A DNA stretch of 64,000 nucleotides from Rhodococcoides kroppenstedtii (GTDB lineage: Bacteria > Actinomycetota > Actinomycetes > Mycobacteriales > Mycobacteriaceae): the NCBI RefSeq assembly GCF_900111805.1, contig NZ_FOJN01000016.1:27826-91825 (forward strand), read 5' to 3'. Position numbers and translations under genes: made by a program. The notes under the pieces were generated by a model. That model did no database searches. It saw only the letters and a program-made list of their open reading frames with translations, and was not told where the DNA came from. Shown piece after piece: positions 32,301-39,613 of this stretch (positions are counted from its first letter, which is position 1; each line of letters opens with the position of its first letter).

Positions 32301-35300
32301 GGCCCCGACGAGCACGTCCGGGACCACCGACTGGCCGACGCCGTACTCGGCGGGCAGGCCGGAGCCGGTGACCCCGGCGTGATCGGCGGTCAGGTCGGGC
32401 GACCAGGCGATGTTGAGACGCGCGGTTCCGTTCTTGACGGTCGGAAGGTCCTGTCCCGCAGCCACACCGAGGAGGGCGGACATGGCGGTCTCGGCGTCGG
32501 CGTCGGTCACCAGCGGCGCGCCGCCGTCGACGGCGGAGGCCGGGACGGTGATGCGGATGTCGACCGAGCGGCCCGCGGTCAGCGGCACCGACAGCAGCAC
32601 GGCGTCGTCACCGGACGTGGTGAGGGTGGCTCCGGTGCCGGGGTGCGTCGCCTGCTCGTCGGAGGTGACCTCCCACTCGCTCACGGCGCCGAGACGACGA
32701 ACGGGGTTGGGCGCCAGGCGCGATGCCCAGGTGATGTCCGGCGCGGCGAGCACGACACCGATGGCGCCACCGGCGACCTCGGGGTGACGACGCGTGGCGA
32801 CGGCGACGGGCTCGGCGCCCTCGGCGAGCAACCGGTCCGTGGTGGCCTTCTCGAAGCGGTTCAGCAGATCACCGACGGGCTCGTCGACGCGGTCGATGCC
32901 GGCGACGGCGACGGTGCCGGGGATGATGCAGACCTGGTCGGCGCTGTAGCGCGGATCGTGGGCCTGCCACAGGGAGTCGCTGCGCCACCAGCGGCGCACG
33001 TCCTTGTCGACGACGGGCACGAAGTTGACCGGCTTGCCCGGCAGGCGGCACAGCGCGACGAAGAACGGGACGTCGGCGGGATGCAGGCGCACCGACTCGG
33101 CGTCGGGGTACGCCCGCAGCAGCGCCGCGACGGCGTCGGCGGGACGCTCGAGCAGGTCCTCGTCCGCGAACAGCGTGGGAACCGGTCCGCGGTCGGCCGG
33201 GTGCAGACGAGCCTCGCTGCGCTGCAGCATGTCCCGGAAGCGCACGCGCCAGGTGATGTCGAGCCACGGGTTCTCCACGCGCGGGTCGTCGCCCACGGCG
33301 AGCTCGACGTAGCGGTTGAGCCACTGCAGGTACGTCATGTCGGCGACGTCGCCGAAGTACGGCTTGGCCGTGGCGTCCAGCGCGGCGACGATCTCGTCGC
33401 GACGCGCCGCGACGGCGTCGTCGTCACCGGCGACCTCGTCGAGCAGACGGCCGGTGCGCGACGCGGCGTTGTCGATCTCGTGGATGTCCGCGCCGAGCTG
33501 GCTGCGGCCCGATGCCATTCCGCCCGTGGCGGTTCCGGCACCCACCCAGTCCGGGCACCCGGGGGTGTCGACCAGGAGCTGCTTGACCTCGGGGGCCGTG
33601 GTGGCCTCGAGGGTCGCCATGGCGGCGGTACCGACGAGGATGCCGTCGAGCGGCATCGCCGGGAAGCCGGCGTCGACGGACCACTGGCCGGTGAGGTACT
33701 CGGCGGCCCGCTCCGGGGTGCCGATGCCACCGCCGACGCAGACGACGATGTTGTCGTGCGCGCGCAGCTCGGCGTAGGTGGCGACGAGCAGGTCGTCGAG
33801 GTCCTCCCACGAGTGGTGGCCGCCGGCGCGCCCGCCTTCGATGTGCACGATCACCGGGTAGTCGGGCACCTCGGTGGCGATGCGGATGACGCTGCGGATC
33901 TGGGCGACGGTGCCCGGCTTGAACGCGACGTGGCTGATGCCGACCTCGGTCAGCTCCTCGATCAGCGCGACGGCCTCGTCGAGCTCGGGGATGCCGGCCG
34001 TGACGACCACGCCGTCGAACGGTGCACCCGCGGTGCGGGCCTTCTGCACGAGGCGCTTGCCGCCGAGCTGCAGCTTCCACAGGTACGGGTCGAGGAACAG
34101 CGAGTTGAACTGCACCGAGCGGCCCGGCTCGAGCAGCTCCTTCAGACGATCGACGTGACCGGCCAAGATCTCCTCGGTGACCTGGCCGCCACCGGCGAGC
34201 TCGGCCCAGTGGCCGGCGTTGGTGGCGGCGGCGACGATGGCCGGATCGACCGTAGTCGGCGTCATGCCGGCGAGCAGGATCGGCGAGCGACCGGTGAGCT
34301 GGGTGAAGGAGGTCTCGACGACGGTGCGGCCGTTCGGCAGCGTGACGACGCGCGGCGCGAAGTCGGTCCACGGGCGGTCGACGGCGGGGGCAGCGCCCGG
34401 CGTCAGCAGGTGGCGATGGCCGGTGCGCGTCGAGGCGGCGACGACGCCGACACCGTGACCGCGCATGTTCGACGCGGTCAGGCGGGTGAGCGCGTCACCC
34501 GGGCCGAGGTCGAGCACCCAGGCGGCACCGGCGGCGACGACGGAATCCACCGCGGCGACCCAGTCGACCGGCTCGACCAGGATGGCGGCGGCGAGGGACC
34601 GGGCGCGGTCGACGTCGAGGCCGCAGCGGGTGGCCCAGCCCTCGACGATCTCGACGGCCTCGGCGAGCTGCGGGTGGTGGAAGCCGACCTCGATGGCGAG
34701 GGGCTCGAAGACGGGCGAGAACACGTCGCCGCCACGCTTCTTGGCGTCGCGCTCGCGGGTCTCGCGGTCCGCGATCTCCTCGCACCGCTGCTGGATGCGC
34801 ACCAGCGCGGTGTAGGGCCCGCTGAGGACGACGCGGCGACGACCGTTGCGGATCGCGACGACGGCGGACGCCCCACCCTCGTCACCCTCGTCGACGATCG
34901 TCTGCAGACGGGTCGGGTCGACGTTGGACACCGAGACCATCGGGGCGCGATCGCCGGCACCGATGAGACCGCGGCGGCGGCCGACCAGACCGGCGGCGGC
35001 ACCGATCAGCTGGGCGAGGGCGAGGAGTTCGACGTCGCTGTCACCGCGGTCGGCGACGACGGCCTCGGCGAGAACGCCCTGCGAGTGGCCGATGACCGCG
35101 ACCGGGGCGGTCGTGGTGTAGTCGAGACCCTGCACGGCGAGGGCGCGCAGGGCGGCGATCTGGGTGAGCAGCACGCCGGGCACCGACACGGCGGCGGACA
35201 GCAGAGCTGCGTCCGACGGCCCGGCGGCGGGATCGTCGGCCAGTTCCTGCTCGAGCATCCACGCGATCGGATCGAACCCGAGCGGGCGCACGACGAGCAG

Positions 35301-35525
35301 CTCGGCGGCCACGGGCGCGAGCACCCGCGCGGACGAGTTCACCAGATCGGTGATCTGCGGCTCGAGCGCGCAGTCGCGCGTCAGTTCGTCCAGCGTCGGC
35401 AGCCACGGGGCGCCCTGACCGCCGAAGGCGAGGGCGTACGCCTCGCCGTCGACCACGCGCTCGGCGAGCGAGCTGCTGCGGTCTCCGGACCGCGGGCGGG
35501 ATGGGGTGCTCTCGTTGATCGTCAC
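26313..35525 (-). CDS. fas: Type I fatty acid synthase
   Basis: A single 3,070-residue protein with every domain of bacterial FAS I in order. Acetyltransferase GHSQG is near residue 145 and enoyl reductase LLAGMTPTTVDP near 418. A dehydratase hot-dog with SPIVHGMW is near 1242, and malonyl/palmitoyl transferase GHSVGEYNALAA near 1428. ACP GVSSRRNQLL lies near 1802, ketoreductase VVTGASKNSIAAAV near 2112, and ketosynthase Cys in VAACATAAVS near 2708 with His in KHDTSTNAN and LTGHSKGG. It makes C16-C26 acyl-CoAs, the precursors of phospholipids and mycolates. GTG 35525 follows GGAGAGGA; no disruption was seen. Confidence 0.98.
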   Translation of the reverse strand: MTINESTPSRPRSGDRSSSLAERVVDGEAYALAFGGQGAPWLPTLDELTRDCALEPQITDLVNSSARVLAPVAAELLVVRPLGFDPIAWMLEQELADDPAAGPSDAALLSAAVSVPGVLLTQIAALRALAVQGLDYTTTAPVAVIGHSQGVLAEAVVADRGDSDVELLALAQLIGAAAGLVGRRRGLIGAGDRAPMVSVSNVDPTRLQTIVDEGDEGGASAVVAIRNGRRRVVLSGPYTALVRIQQRCEEIADRETRERDAKKRGGDVFSPVFEPLAIEVGFHHPQLAEAVEIVEGWATRCGLDVDRARSLAAAILVEPVDWVAAVDSVVAAGAAWVLDLGPGDALTRLTASNMRGHGVGVVAASTRTGHRHLLTPGAAPAVDRPWTDFAPRVVTLPNGRTVVETSFTQLTGRSPILLAGMTPTTVDPAIVAAATNAGHWAELAGGGQVTEEILAGHVDRLKELLEPGRSVQFNSLFLDPYLWKLQLGGKRLVQKARTAGAPFDGVVVTAGIPELDEAVALIEELTEVGISHVAFKPGTVAQIRSVIRIATEVPDYPVIVHIEGGRAGGHHSWEDLDDLLVATYAELRAHDNIVVCVGGGIGTPERAAEYLTGQWSVDAGFPAMPLDGILVGTAAMATLEATTAPEVKQLLVDTPGCPDWVGAGTATGGMASGRSQLGADIHEIDNAASRTGRLLDEVAGDDDAVAARRDEIVAALDATAKPYFGDVADMTYLQWLNRYVELAVGDDPRVENPWLDITWRVRFRDMLQRSEARLHPADRGPVPTLFADEDLLERPADAVAALLRAYPDAESVRLHPADVPFFVALCRLPGKPVNFVPVVDKDVRRWWRSDSLWQAHDPRYSADQVCIIPGTVAVAGIDRVDEPVGDLLNRFEKATTDRLLAEGAEPVAVATRRHPEVAGGAIGVVLAAPDITWASRLAPNPVRRLGAVSEWEVTSDEQATHPGTGATLTTSGDDAVLLSVPLTAGRSVDIRITVPASAVDGGAPLVTDADAETAMSALLGVAAGQDLPTVKNGTARLNIAWSPDLTADHAGVTGSGLPAEYGVGQSVVPDVLVGACWPAVFAVLGAARTADAGSVIEGMLDLVHLDHRIDLVGELPDHHSILVVKATAGEVIDTDLGRVVEVSVEIGAMLGEGLDAPAVATLVERFAIRGRTGAGTLTDPPRAGGSLTDALVETPRRRRRDVTVTAPRHMGAFAQVSGDHNPIHTSDAAARLAGLGSPIVHGMWLSAAAQQVVTAVDPSATTPPRRLTAWTTRFLGMVRPGASIDVRVDRIGFEAGREVVEVSCKVDGDLVMQATGRIAAPKTVYAFPGQGIQTRGMGLDARSRSKAAREIWERADKHTRSALGFSILAVVRDNPTELRARGVTHKHPDGVLHLTQFTQVAMAVLGVVQVAELRESGAFVEDSFLAGHSVGEYNALAAVAGVLPLEAVLEVVFQRGSAMHQLVPRDAQGRSDYRMAAIRPSQIGLADDDVIAYVESIGARVGEFLQVVNLNLRGSQYAIAGTVAGLEELERDIDRRRAEFGGKRAFILVPGIDVPFHSTVLRGGVDDFRNRLLDLLPETIDPSILVGRYIPNLVPRLFSLEKAFVQEIADLVPSEPLADVLGAWDDWAARPSDLCRVVLTELLAWQFASPVRWIETQDLLFADTADGGLGIERFVEVGLGAMPTVANLATNTLKLPGRVGHPVEVLNIERDAAVVFSTDTDPEIVDEPEETRASDPAAAAPAAAPAAPAPAPAAAPAGGPRPDDIAFTASDATTVLIGLWTKLRLDQIGPADTIEALCDGVSSRRNQLLVDLGSELSLGAIDGAADADMGALAGTVNKLARTYRPYGPVLSDSINDHLRKVFGPSGRRPGAVAERVTKVWQLGDGWAHHVTAEVALGTRDGQSVRGGALGGLGETAPSDGAAVDALIDAAVTAVGQRRGVQVSMPSSGGGGGGGTVDAAALGEFTENITGRSGVLASAARLVLEQLGFADVETTPEADSAESDLIDLVSAELGSDWPRLVAPSFDARRAVLIDDRWATAREDLARLWIGDEAARALAVDAFTGAGEAVAAQAAWWQRRADAQGLADLASSYAAIATAATATEKPGQWADQVAVVTGASKNSIAAAVTGELLSGGATVFLTTSRLDEERVGFYRELYRTHAVAGAALWVVPANMASYADVDAFVEWVGTDRIDSAGGAKKLVKPAMTPTMLFPFAAPRVAGELSDAGARAEMEMKVLLWSVERLIGGLSTIGYDRDVDSRLHVVLPGSPNRGLFGGDGAYGEAKAALDAVTNRWKAERSWAERVTLAHARIGWVRGTGLMGHNDVVAEAAEAAGVRTWSTQEMAEQLIALCDEQSRRDAVDAPLEVDLTGGLAEAGLDLAALAKEAAAAAVAEEAPAPAPATVDALPEPPRITGELDAPAWPELDVDPSELVVIVGAGELGPYGSARTRFEMEVDEKLSAAGVLELAWSTGLVVWENDPKPGWYDVESGDLVPEAEIADRYHDVVVERCGIRRYEDDGAMVNNTAPLMSSVFLDQDLTFVVGSEAEARAFVSADPDRTVVTTNADGDWQVTRKAGTEIRVPRRMKLTRSVGGQIPTGFDPVKWGISPDMASSVDRVALWNIVCTVDAFITSGFEPSELMRWTHPSLVANTQGTGMGGMESMRSLYIDTLLGDARANDILQEALPNVVAAHVVQSYVGSYGAMVHPVAACATAAVSVEEGVDKIRLGKATFVVAGGFDDLSNEGIIGFGDMSATADTEAMRAQGISDRRFSRANDRRRGGFVESHGGGTILLARGDLALEMGLPVLGVVGWAQSFGDGVHTSIPAPGLGALGVGRGGRDSAMALSLAALGVAADDIAVISKHDTSTNANDPNEAELHTRLARALGRSEGNPLFVVSQKSLTGHSKGGAAAFQLIGLCQVLAQGVVPPNRSLDCVDDKMAEFEHLVWARRPLTFGNSLPLKAGLLTSLGFGHVSGLIAVVHPQAFVAAIPADRREQYLRTSRDRVVAGRRRLADAMCGGDALYRRPEDRRLGHDGTPSAVKHQLEADLLLSEATRLGADDVYRVAVQDGTVTE

Positions 35526-36057
35526 GCGTGCGTGTCCTCTCCTACCTCGGGTGCGAGGCGATGGGGGTCGGGGCCGCTGGGGGCGGCGACCTCGGTTCTC
35601 GTGGATCCGGTCGGTCGAGCGAGTCCGGTGAGACGACGCGCGCTCGATCCCTGGCGGGGAGCCGTCGCCTCGTGCGGACCAGCCTGGCACAAAATCATGA
35701 GGAAATCCTCACGTTCTGTTTGACGTCCTAGTGCTACCCGCGGGTACGTCGTGACGCCGCCCCGACGGAGGGTGCGAAGTGACCGGCGAGTAGCCGAAGT
35801 CGTCGCAGACCAGGGGGTATCTCCGCGCCGTCGAACTCGAGGAAACCCTCGGATTCGGGCCCGGGTGTGGGTGACGCATGTCACGACCTGCAGTTGTCTG
35901 TGACCCGGCGTCCGGTTCCGTGTCGGCTCTGACTGGGTGTCGGTCCCGTCCGGGCCGCCGGCCCTGTCGGACCCCGGCGCTACCGTCCGAAACGCACGGC
36001 GCCCGCCGTGCCCCACATCGGCACACTCGTGCCGCACGCAGATCCGGGGGGAATCTC
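35526..36057. promoter_or_regulatory. fas upstream intergenic region with palindromes
   Basis: About 530 bases separate the divergent fas and HhH-like genes; no gene is seen. Two dyads stand out: TGAGGA-AA-TCCTCA at 35698-35711 and the perfect 12-bp TACCCGCGGGTA at 35735-35746. They lie 170-220 bases upstream of the fas start, a reasonable place for regulator binding. The AT-richer stretch 35685-35730 is the likely fas promoter area. I could not assign -35/-10 boxes with confidence. Confidence 0.5.
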
Positions 36058-36774
36058 GTGACCGCATCCATCACCACCGAACCGAACACCACCGAAGTCG
36101 GCGCCGCCGCACCCGTCGCCGCGCCGTCGGACCTCACCGCATCGGTTCTGCGCGCCGTCCCGCGCGAGTCGTCGCCGTTCTGGTTCCCGGGCTGGCGGGA
36201 CACCGAGGCGGCGTTGCTCGACGCCGTCTTCTCCGCCCGCGCGTCGTACGGCGGGCCGACCACGGGAGTCCGCGGCGTCGTCGCCACGTGGCGGACCCAT
36301 CGGCAGGGACGGACCGACGATCTCTCGGCCTTCGCCGCCTGCGATGGAGACGGGCTCGCCGACCTCCTCGGCAACCGACAGCGGGTGCCCGGCAATCGCA
36401 CCACCAAGGCAGCAGCGGTGGTGGCTGCGGCCGCCGCGCTCACCGAGGCCGGCGTCCGGAGCGCCGCGGACGTGACCGACACCGAGGCGCTCCGACGCGC
36501 CGTCGTCGACGTCCCCGGCCTCGGTGAGCGCACGTGGCTGTGCTTCCTCGGCGCCCTCGGGGTGGTGACGGACGATGCCGAGGCGCTGGTCGCGTCGTTC
36601 CTGCGGGAGGTCACCGGGTCCACCGACGATCTGGACACGGCCGCGGTCGACGATCTTCTCGGTGCGATCGCCGGTGAGCTCGCGGTCGACGTCCCCACCG
36701 TGCGACACGCGCTGTGGCGCCATCAGCGCGTCGTCACCGGTCGGCGTTCTCCCGCGCCGCCGCCCGTGGCCTGA
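36058..36774 (+). CDS. HhH-like hypothetical protein
   Basis: A 238-residue protein; GTG 36058 follows a GGGGGGA ribosome binding site. The central VDVPGLGERTWLCFLGALGV fits a helix-hairpin-helix (PGLG) as in HhH-GPD or PhnP-type helical repair proteins, but the catalytic Lys/Asp pattern of a glycosylase is not obvious. Upstream is QRVPGNRTTKAAAV. It could be a DNA-binding protein without catalysis. A strong terminator follows. Confidence 0.68.
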   Translation: MTASITTEPNTTEVGAAAPVAAPSDLTASVLRAVPRESSPFWFPGWRDTEAALLDAVFSARASYGGPTTGVRGVVATWRTHRQGRTDDLSAFAACDGDGLADLLGNRQRVPGNRTTKAAAVVAAAAALTEAGVRSAADVTDTEALRRAVVDVPGLGERTWLCFLGALGVVTDDAEALVASFLREVTGSTDDLDTAAVDDLLGAIAGELAVDVPTVRHALWRHQRVVTGRRSPAPPPVA

Positions 36775-36779
36775 GCTCG

Positions 36780-36820
36780 GACGCCCGCGTCACCTCTCCG
36801 TCGGAGGTGGCGCGGGCGTC
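36780..36820. terminator. Terminator after the HhH-like gene
   Basis: An inverted repeat GACGCCCGCG...CGCGGGCGTC with an inner CACCTC/GAGGTG stem forms a long hairpin just after the stop codon and 17 bases before tRNA-Leu. Confidence 0.85.
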
Positions 36821-36836
36821 TAGACTCGGCCCGCAC

Positions 36837-36918
36837 GCGCGAGTGGCGAAATGGCAGACGCGCCAGATTTAGGTTCTGGTGTCCGAAGGACGTGGGGGTT
36901 CGAGTCCCCCCTCGCGCA
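36837..36918 (+). tRNA. tRNA-Leu(TAG)
   Basis: Eighty-two bases with acceptor stem GCGCGAG/CTCGCGC, anticodon arm CCAGA-TTTAGGT-TCTGG giving anticodon TAG, a long variable arm typical of Leu (GTCCGAAGGAC) and a T arm with GGTTCGAGTCC. CCA is not encoded. Confidence 0.96.
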
Positions 36919-36986
36919 CCGAATCGACGTGCGGCGAAGTACGACGCCGCGTCGTTGACACACCGGCGCTCCGGTAGCCTGGCCGT

Positions 36987-37388
36987 GTGGATCGACACGG
37001 CGACGGAACTCGGGCCAGGAGTCGACCTGCCCTGATTCTGCTGGTCGTGGTCGCCGCCGGCGGCTGCTTGGCGCTCGGCTGGTGGCAGTGGGAGCGCTTC
37101 GAATCGTCGACCGGTTCGGGTCAGAACCTCGGCTACGCCCTGCAGTGGCCGCTGTTCGCCGCGTTCGTCGTCTTCGCCTACCGCCGGTTCGTGCAGCTCG
37201 AGGACGCGCCCGAGGAGCCGGAGCCGAATCCCACCGCCGAGCCGACGGAGATCCCCGCGGATCTGCTGCCGCAGCGGCCCACCGTCACCCCGGCGGAGAC
37301 ACTCGGCACGGACGCCGAGTCCCGCAGCCTGCAGGAATACAACCGCTATCTCGCGGAGCTCGGCCGCGAGGACAGGAGCAGTTCGTGA
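36987..37388 (+). CDS. LprD-like membrane protein
   Basis: A 133-residue protein with an N-terminal hydrophobic segment (ALILLVVVAAGGCLALGWW), a second one (ALQWPLFAAFVVFAYRRF) and a Pro/Glu-rich soluble tail ending in QEYNRYLAEL. This layout matches mycobacterial LprD (Rv1343c), although the Cys has only a weak lipobox. GTG 36987 follows TAGCCT by six bases, with TTGACA at 36955-36960. Its stop overlaps the DUF3817 start. Role unknown. Confidence 0.78.
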   Translation: MDRHGDGTRARSRPALILLVVVAAGGCLALGWWQWERFESSTGSGQNLGYALQWPLFAAFVVFAYRRFVQLEDAPEEPEPNPTAEPTEIPADLLPQRPTVTPAETLGTDAESRSLQEYNRYLAELGREDRSSS

Positions 37389-37741
37389 GCACCGCCGATT
37401 CCGGATCCGCCGCCCCCGCTCGCACGAAGGATTCGCGGGTGGCGCCTGCGCTGCTCCGGTACCGCGTGCTCGCGTACGCCACCGGACTCTGGCTGCTGGT
37501 GCTGACCGCGGAGATGGTGGCCAAGTACGGCTTCGGCGTGCAGGACCTGCCCGGGTGGATCGCCGTCGTGCACGGCTGGGTGTACTTCGTCTACCTCCTC
37601 GTGACCCTGGACCTGGCCGTCAAGGTGCGCTGGCCCGTCGGTCGCACGGTGGGCACCCTCCTCGCGGGCACCGTGCCGTTCCTCTCCTTCGTCATCGAGC
37701 ACCGGCGCACCCAGCAGGTCAAGCGCGACTTCGCCGTCTGA
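37385..37741 (+). CDS. DUF3817 integral membrane protein
   Basis: A 118-residue protein with three transmembrane helices (for example YATGLWLLVLTAEMVAKYGF and VVHGWVYFVYLLVTLDLA), and FIEHRRTQQVKRD at the C-terminus, as in Rv1342c and other DUF3817 members. Its GTG overlaps the LprD-like stop by four bases. A second member of the family is at 57394-57813. Function is unknown. Confidence 0.88.
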   Translation: MSTADSGSAAPARTKDSRVAPALLRYRVLAYATGLWLLVLTAEMVAKYGFGVQDLPGWIAVVHGWVYFVYLLVTLDLAVKVRWPVGRTVGTLLAGTVPFLSFVIEHRRTQQVKRDFAV

Positions 37742-37749
37742 CGCGTCCC

Positions 37750-37827
37750 GACCTGCCCCGCTGCACACAACACGCCCAGGGCGGCGGGAACCCGTCCAAT
37801 TCGCGGACCTGTGTGCACTGAGGCACG
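37750..37827. repeat. 78-bp repeat, copy L1
   Basis: First of four 78-79-bp direct copies with a shared core CGGGAACCCG-N10-ACCTGTGTGCA. Each starts GACC(T/A)TG and contains an inverted GCACAC/GTGTGC pair bracketing the core. L1 and L2 are about 80 percent identical. It lies just after the DUF3817 stop. Confidence 0.9.
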
Positions 37828-37860
37828 TGCAGTCCCCGTCACCGCCCGACCTGCCCCCCG

Positions 37861-37938
37861 GACCTGCGCCGCCGCACACGAGTCGGCCCGACTGCCGGGA
37901 ACCCGTTCATTCCGCGGACCTGTGTGCACTCAGGCACG
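37861..37938. repeat. 78-bp repeat, copy L2
   Basis: Second copy, same orientation as L1, separated from it by 33 bases. Its last bases overlap the stop codon and final codons of the AbiEi/DUF559-type gene (37930). Confidence 0.9.
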
Positions 37939-38766
37939 GGACTTCCGCCGCTTCCGCACCACCGCGAGGATCTCGTCGGCCACCTCGTCCGTGTGTGCCA
38001 ACGCCCGTGCCACCGAATAGCGCAGCACGAGCCACCCGTCGAGCACCAACTCGTTCTGACGGATGCGGTCACGGGTGAACGTGTGCGGGTCGATGTGGAA
38101 CTCCCGTCCGTCGATCTCCACGATCACCCGCGCGCGCCGGCACACCAGGTCGCCGTAGTACTTCCCCACCGCGGCGTTGATCTCCATGCCGGCGTGTCTC
38201 GCGCTGAGGGCTCGGGCGACCTGGCGCTCCGCCTCGGACAGGGTCCGGGGGCACGCCGTCCGCAACTGCCGCCGCACCGCCGCGACACCGTGCATGCCCC
38301 GCGCGGCGTCGCAGAGTTCCGCGACCGCCCGCCACCGCACTCGGTGCGACAGAGCGTGATCGACGAACCGTTCGAGAGCCTCGGCATCCAGGGTGGTCGC
38401 CACGTCCACGAAACACTGTTCCTGCGTGACCACCGGCAACAGTGCGCGGTAGACCACGGGCTCCACTACTCGACGGTGGAGCCTGAACCCCGGCGGGCAG
38501 CGCGGCGAGGTAAACATCGGAACGGTGGCGTGCACCACCTCGGGCTCGGGGACGAGCAGGCCCCAGAGCCACGCCGCGGTGTCGTGGCTCAACACCGCCT
38601 TGGGTTTCCAGGCCACCACCGCCCGGCAACGATCCTCGTAGGTGGGCGGGCGAGTGCTGTACACCGCCGGCAGCACGCGGTGCAGTCTTCCGGTGCGCAC
38701 GCGATGCTCGAGGGCACCCTTCCCGATCCCGTTGCGCAGCAGTTCGTCTCGTCTGTACACGGTCAC
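37930..38766 (-). CDS. AbiEi-like/DUF559 protein, accessory
   Basis: A 278-residue protein. The N-terminal ~60 residues (YRRDELLRNGIGKGALEHRV then HRVLPAVYS) are like the winged-helix of AbiEi-type type IV antitoxins. The C-terminal ~90 residues form a DUF559/Vsr-like endonuclease fold (GKYYGDLVCRRARVIVEIDG then EFHIDPHTFTRDRIRQNELV, with Asp, Glu and Lys-type residues). GTG 38766 sits inside an inverted repeat and is uncertain; GTG 38760 also fits. It interrupts the rdgB-to-DUF3817 order of relatives, and is flanked by repeat pairs on both sides, so it looks like an inserted cassette. Substrate unknown. Confidence 0.78.
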   Translation of the reverse strand: MTVYRRDELLRNGIGKGALEHRVRTGRLHRVLPAVYSTRPPTYEDRCRAVVAWKPKAVLSHDTAAWLWGLLVPEPEVVHATVPMFTSPRCPPGFRLHRRVVEPVVYRALLPVVTQEQCFVDVATTLDAEALERFVDHALSHRVRWRAVAELCDAARGMHGVAAVRRQLRTACPRTLSEAERQVARALSARHAGMEINAAVGKYYGDLVCRRARVIVEIDGREFHIDPHTFTRDRIRQNELVLDGWLVLRYSVARALAHTDEVADEILAVVRKRRKSRA

Positions 38767-38784
38767 GGGCCAAGCTTGACCGTG
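38758..38784. promoter_or_regulatory. Inverted repeat at the start of the AbiEi/DUF559 gene
   Basis: CACGGTCA (38758-38765) and TGACCGTG (38777-38784) are perfect 8-bp arms 11 bases apart, covering the predicted start codon. AbiEi-type proteins bind inverted repeats at their own promoters, so autoregulation is plausible. Confidence 0.5.
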
Positions 38785-38825
38785 ACGGCCGCTTGTACAG
38801 CCCCGAGAACCCATCCCTGTGGATG

Positions 38826-38903
38826 GACCTGCCGGAGTATCCACAGGACGCCCCGATTACCGGGAACCCGCCGGATCATCCGACCTGTGTGCAACCTGGC
38901 AGG
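38826..38903. repeat. 78-bp repeat, copy R1
   Basis: Third copy, same orientation, upstream of the accessory gene. Its core CGGGAACCCGCCGGATCATC is shared exactly with R2. A CCTGTGGAT/ATCCACAGG hairpin (38816-38847) overlaps its left end. Confidence 0.88.
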
Positions 38904-38921
38904 TCGAACCCCCACACCCCC

Positions 38922-39000
38922 GACCATGCCTCCCCGCACACAAGTTGCCCCGATTACCGGGAACCCGCCGGATCATCCGACCTGTGTGCAACCAGGCAAG
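38922..39000. repeat. 78-bp repeat, copy R2
   Basis: Fourth copy, ending ten bases before the rdgB stop. R1 and R2 are nearly identical over their central ~55 bases; both differ from L1/L2 mainly in the spacer within the core. Confidence 0.9.
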
Positions 39001-39009
39001 TCGAACGCG

Positions 39010-39609
39010 CTACCGCAGCGCCGCGATCGCCGGCACCAACGCGCGGAGGGCGATACCGCGGTGGGAGGCGGCGTCCTTCTCCTGCGGGCTCAGTTCTGCG
39101 GCGGACCGGTCACCACCGCCGGGCACGAACACCGGGTCGTAGCCGAAGCCACCCCCGCCCGCACGTTCCCGCGCCACGACGCCGCGCCATTCCCCGCGGG
39201 TGACGGTCTCGGTTCCGTTCGGCAGGACCAGCGCGCACGCGGAGACGAAGCCCGCACCGCGCCGCTCGTCCGGCACGTCCGCGAGTTGTGCGAGGAGCAG
39301 GGAGGTGTTGGCCTCGTCCTCGCCGTGTCGCCCGGACCAGCGGGCCGACAGCACTCCGGGCATACCGTTCAACGCGTCGACGGCGATCCCGGAATCGTCT
39401 GCAACACAGGCCAATCCGGTGGCAGCAGCCCCGTCGCGCGCCTTGATGAGCGCGTTCTCCTCGAACGTGGCACCGGTCTCGGGGGTCTCCGGGTACTCCG
39501 GCACCTCGTCGAGCCCGATCAGCTCGATCCCCTCGACGGCCGCGGCGTCCAGCACTCGCCGCAACTCGGCGAGCTTCTTCGGATTGCGGCTCGCGACCAG
39601 CAGGCGCAC
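39010..39609 (-). CDS. rdgB: Non-canonical purine NTP pyrophosphatase
   Basis: A 199-residue RdgB/HAM1 family protein. It has LVASRNPKKLAELRRVL at the N-terminus, FEENALIKAR, the catalytic VADDSGIAVDALNG loop, GVLSARWSG and GGGGFGYDPVFVP, plus SHRGIALRAL. It hydrolyses dITP, XTP and ITP to keep them out of DNA. GTG 39609 is four bases after the rph stop; order matches Rv1341-Rv1340. Confidence 0.95.
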   Translation of the reverse strand: MRLLVASRNPKKLAELRRVLDAAAVEGIELIGLDEVPEYPETPETGATFEENALIKARDGAAATGLACVADDSGIAVDALNGMPGVLSARWSGRHGEDEANTSLLLAQLADVPDERRGAGFVSACALVLPNGTETVTRGEWRGVVARERAGGGGFGYDPVFVPGGGDRSAAELSPQEKDAASHRGIALRALVPAIAALR

Positions 39610-39613
39610 CGAA

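Noticed and set aside
30423..35723. A 1,766-residue open frame on the plus strand inside fas, and another of 1,236 residues at 26409-30119
   Set aside because: They lie antisense to an unbroken, fully motif-bearing FAS I gene; long antisense frames are expected from high-GC codon bias. Their translations are low-complexity Arg/Gly/Asp/His.
37750..39000. The four 78-bp repeats as a CRISPR array
   Set aside because: The copies are too far apart and too few, spacers are not of uniform length, and no cas gene is near.
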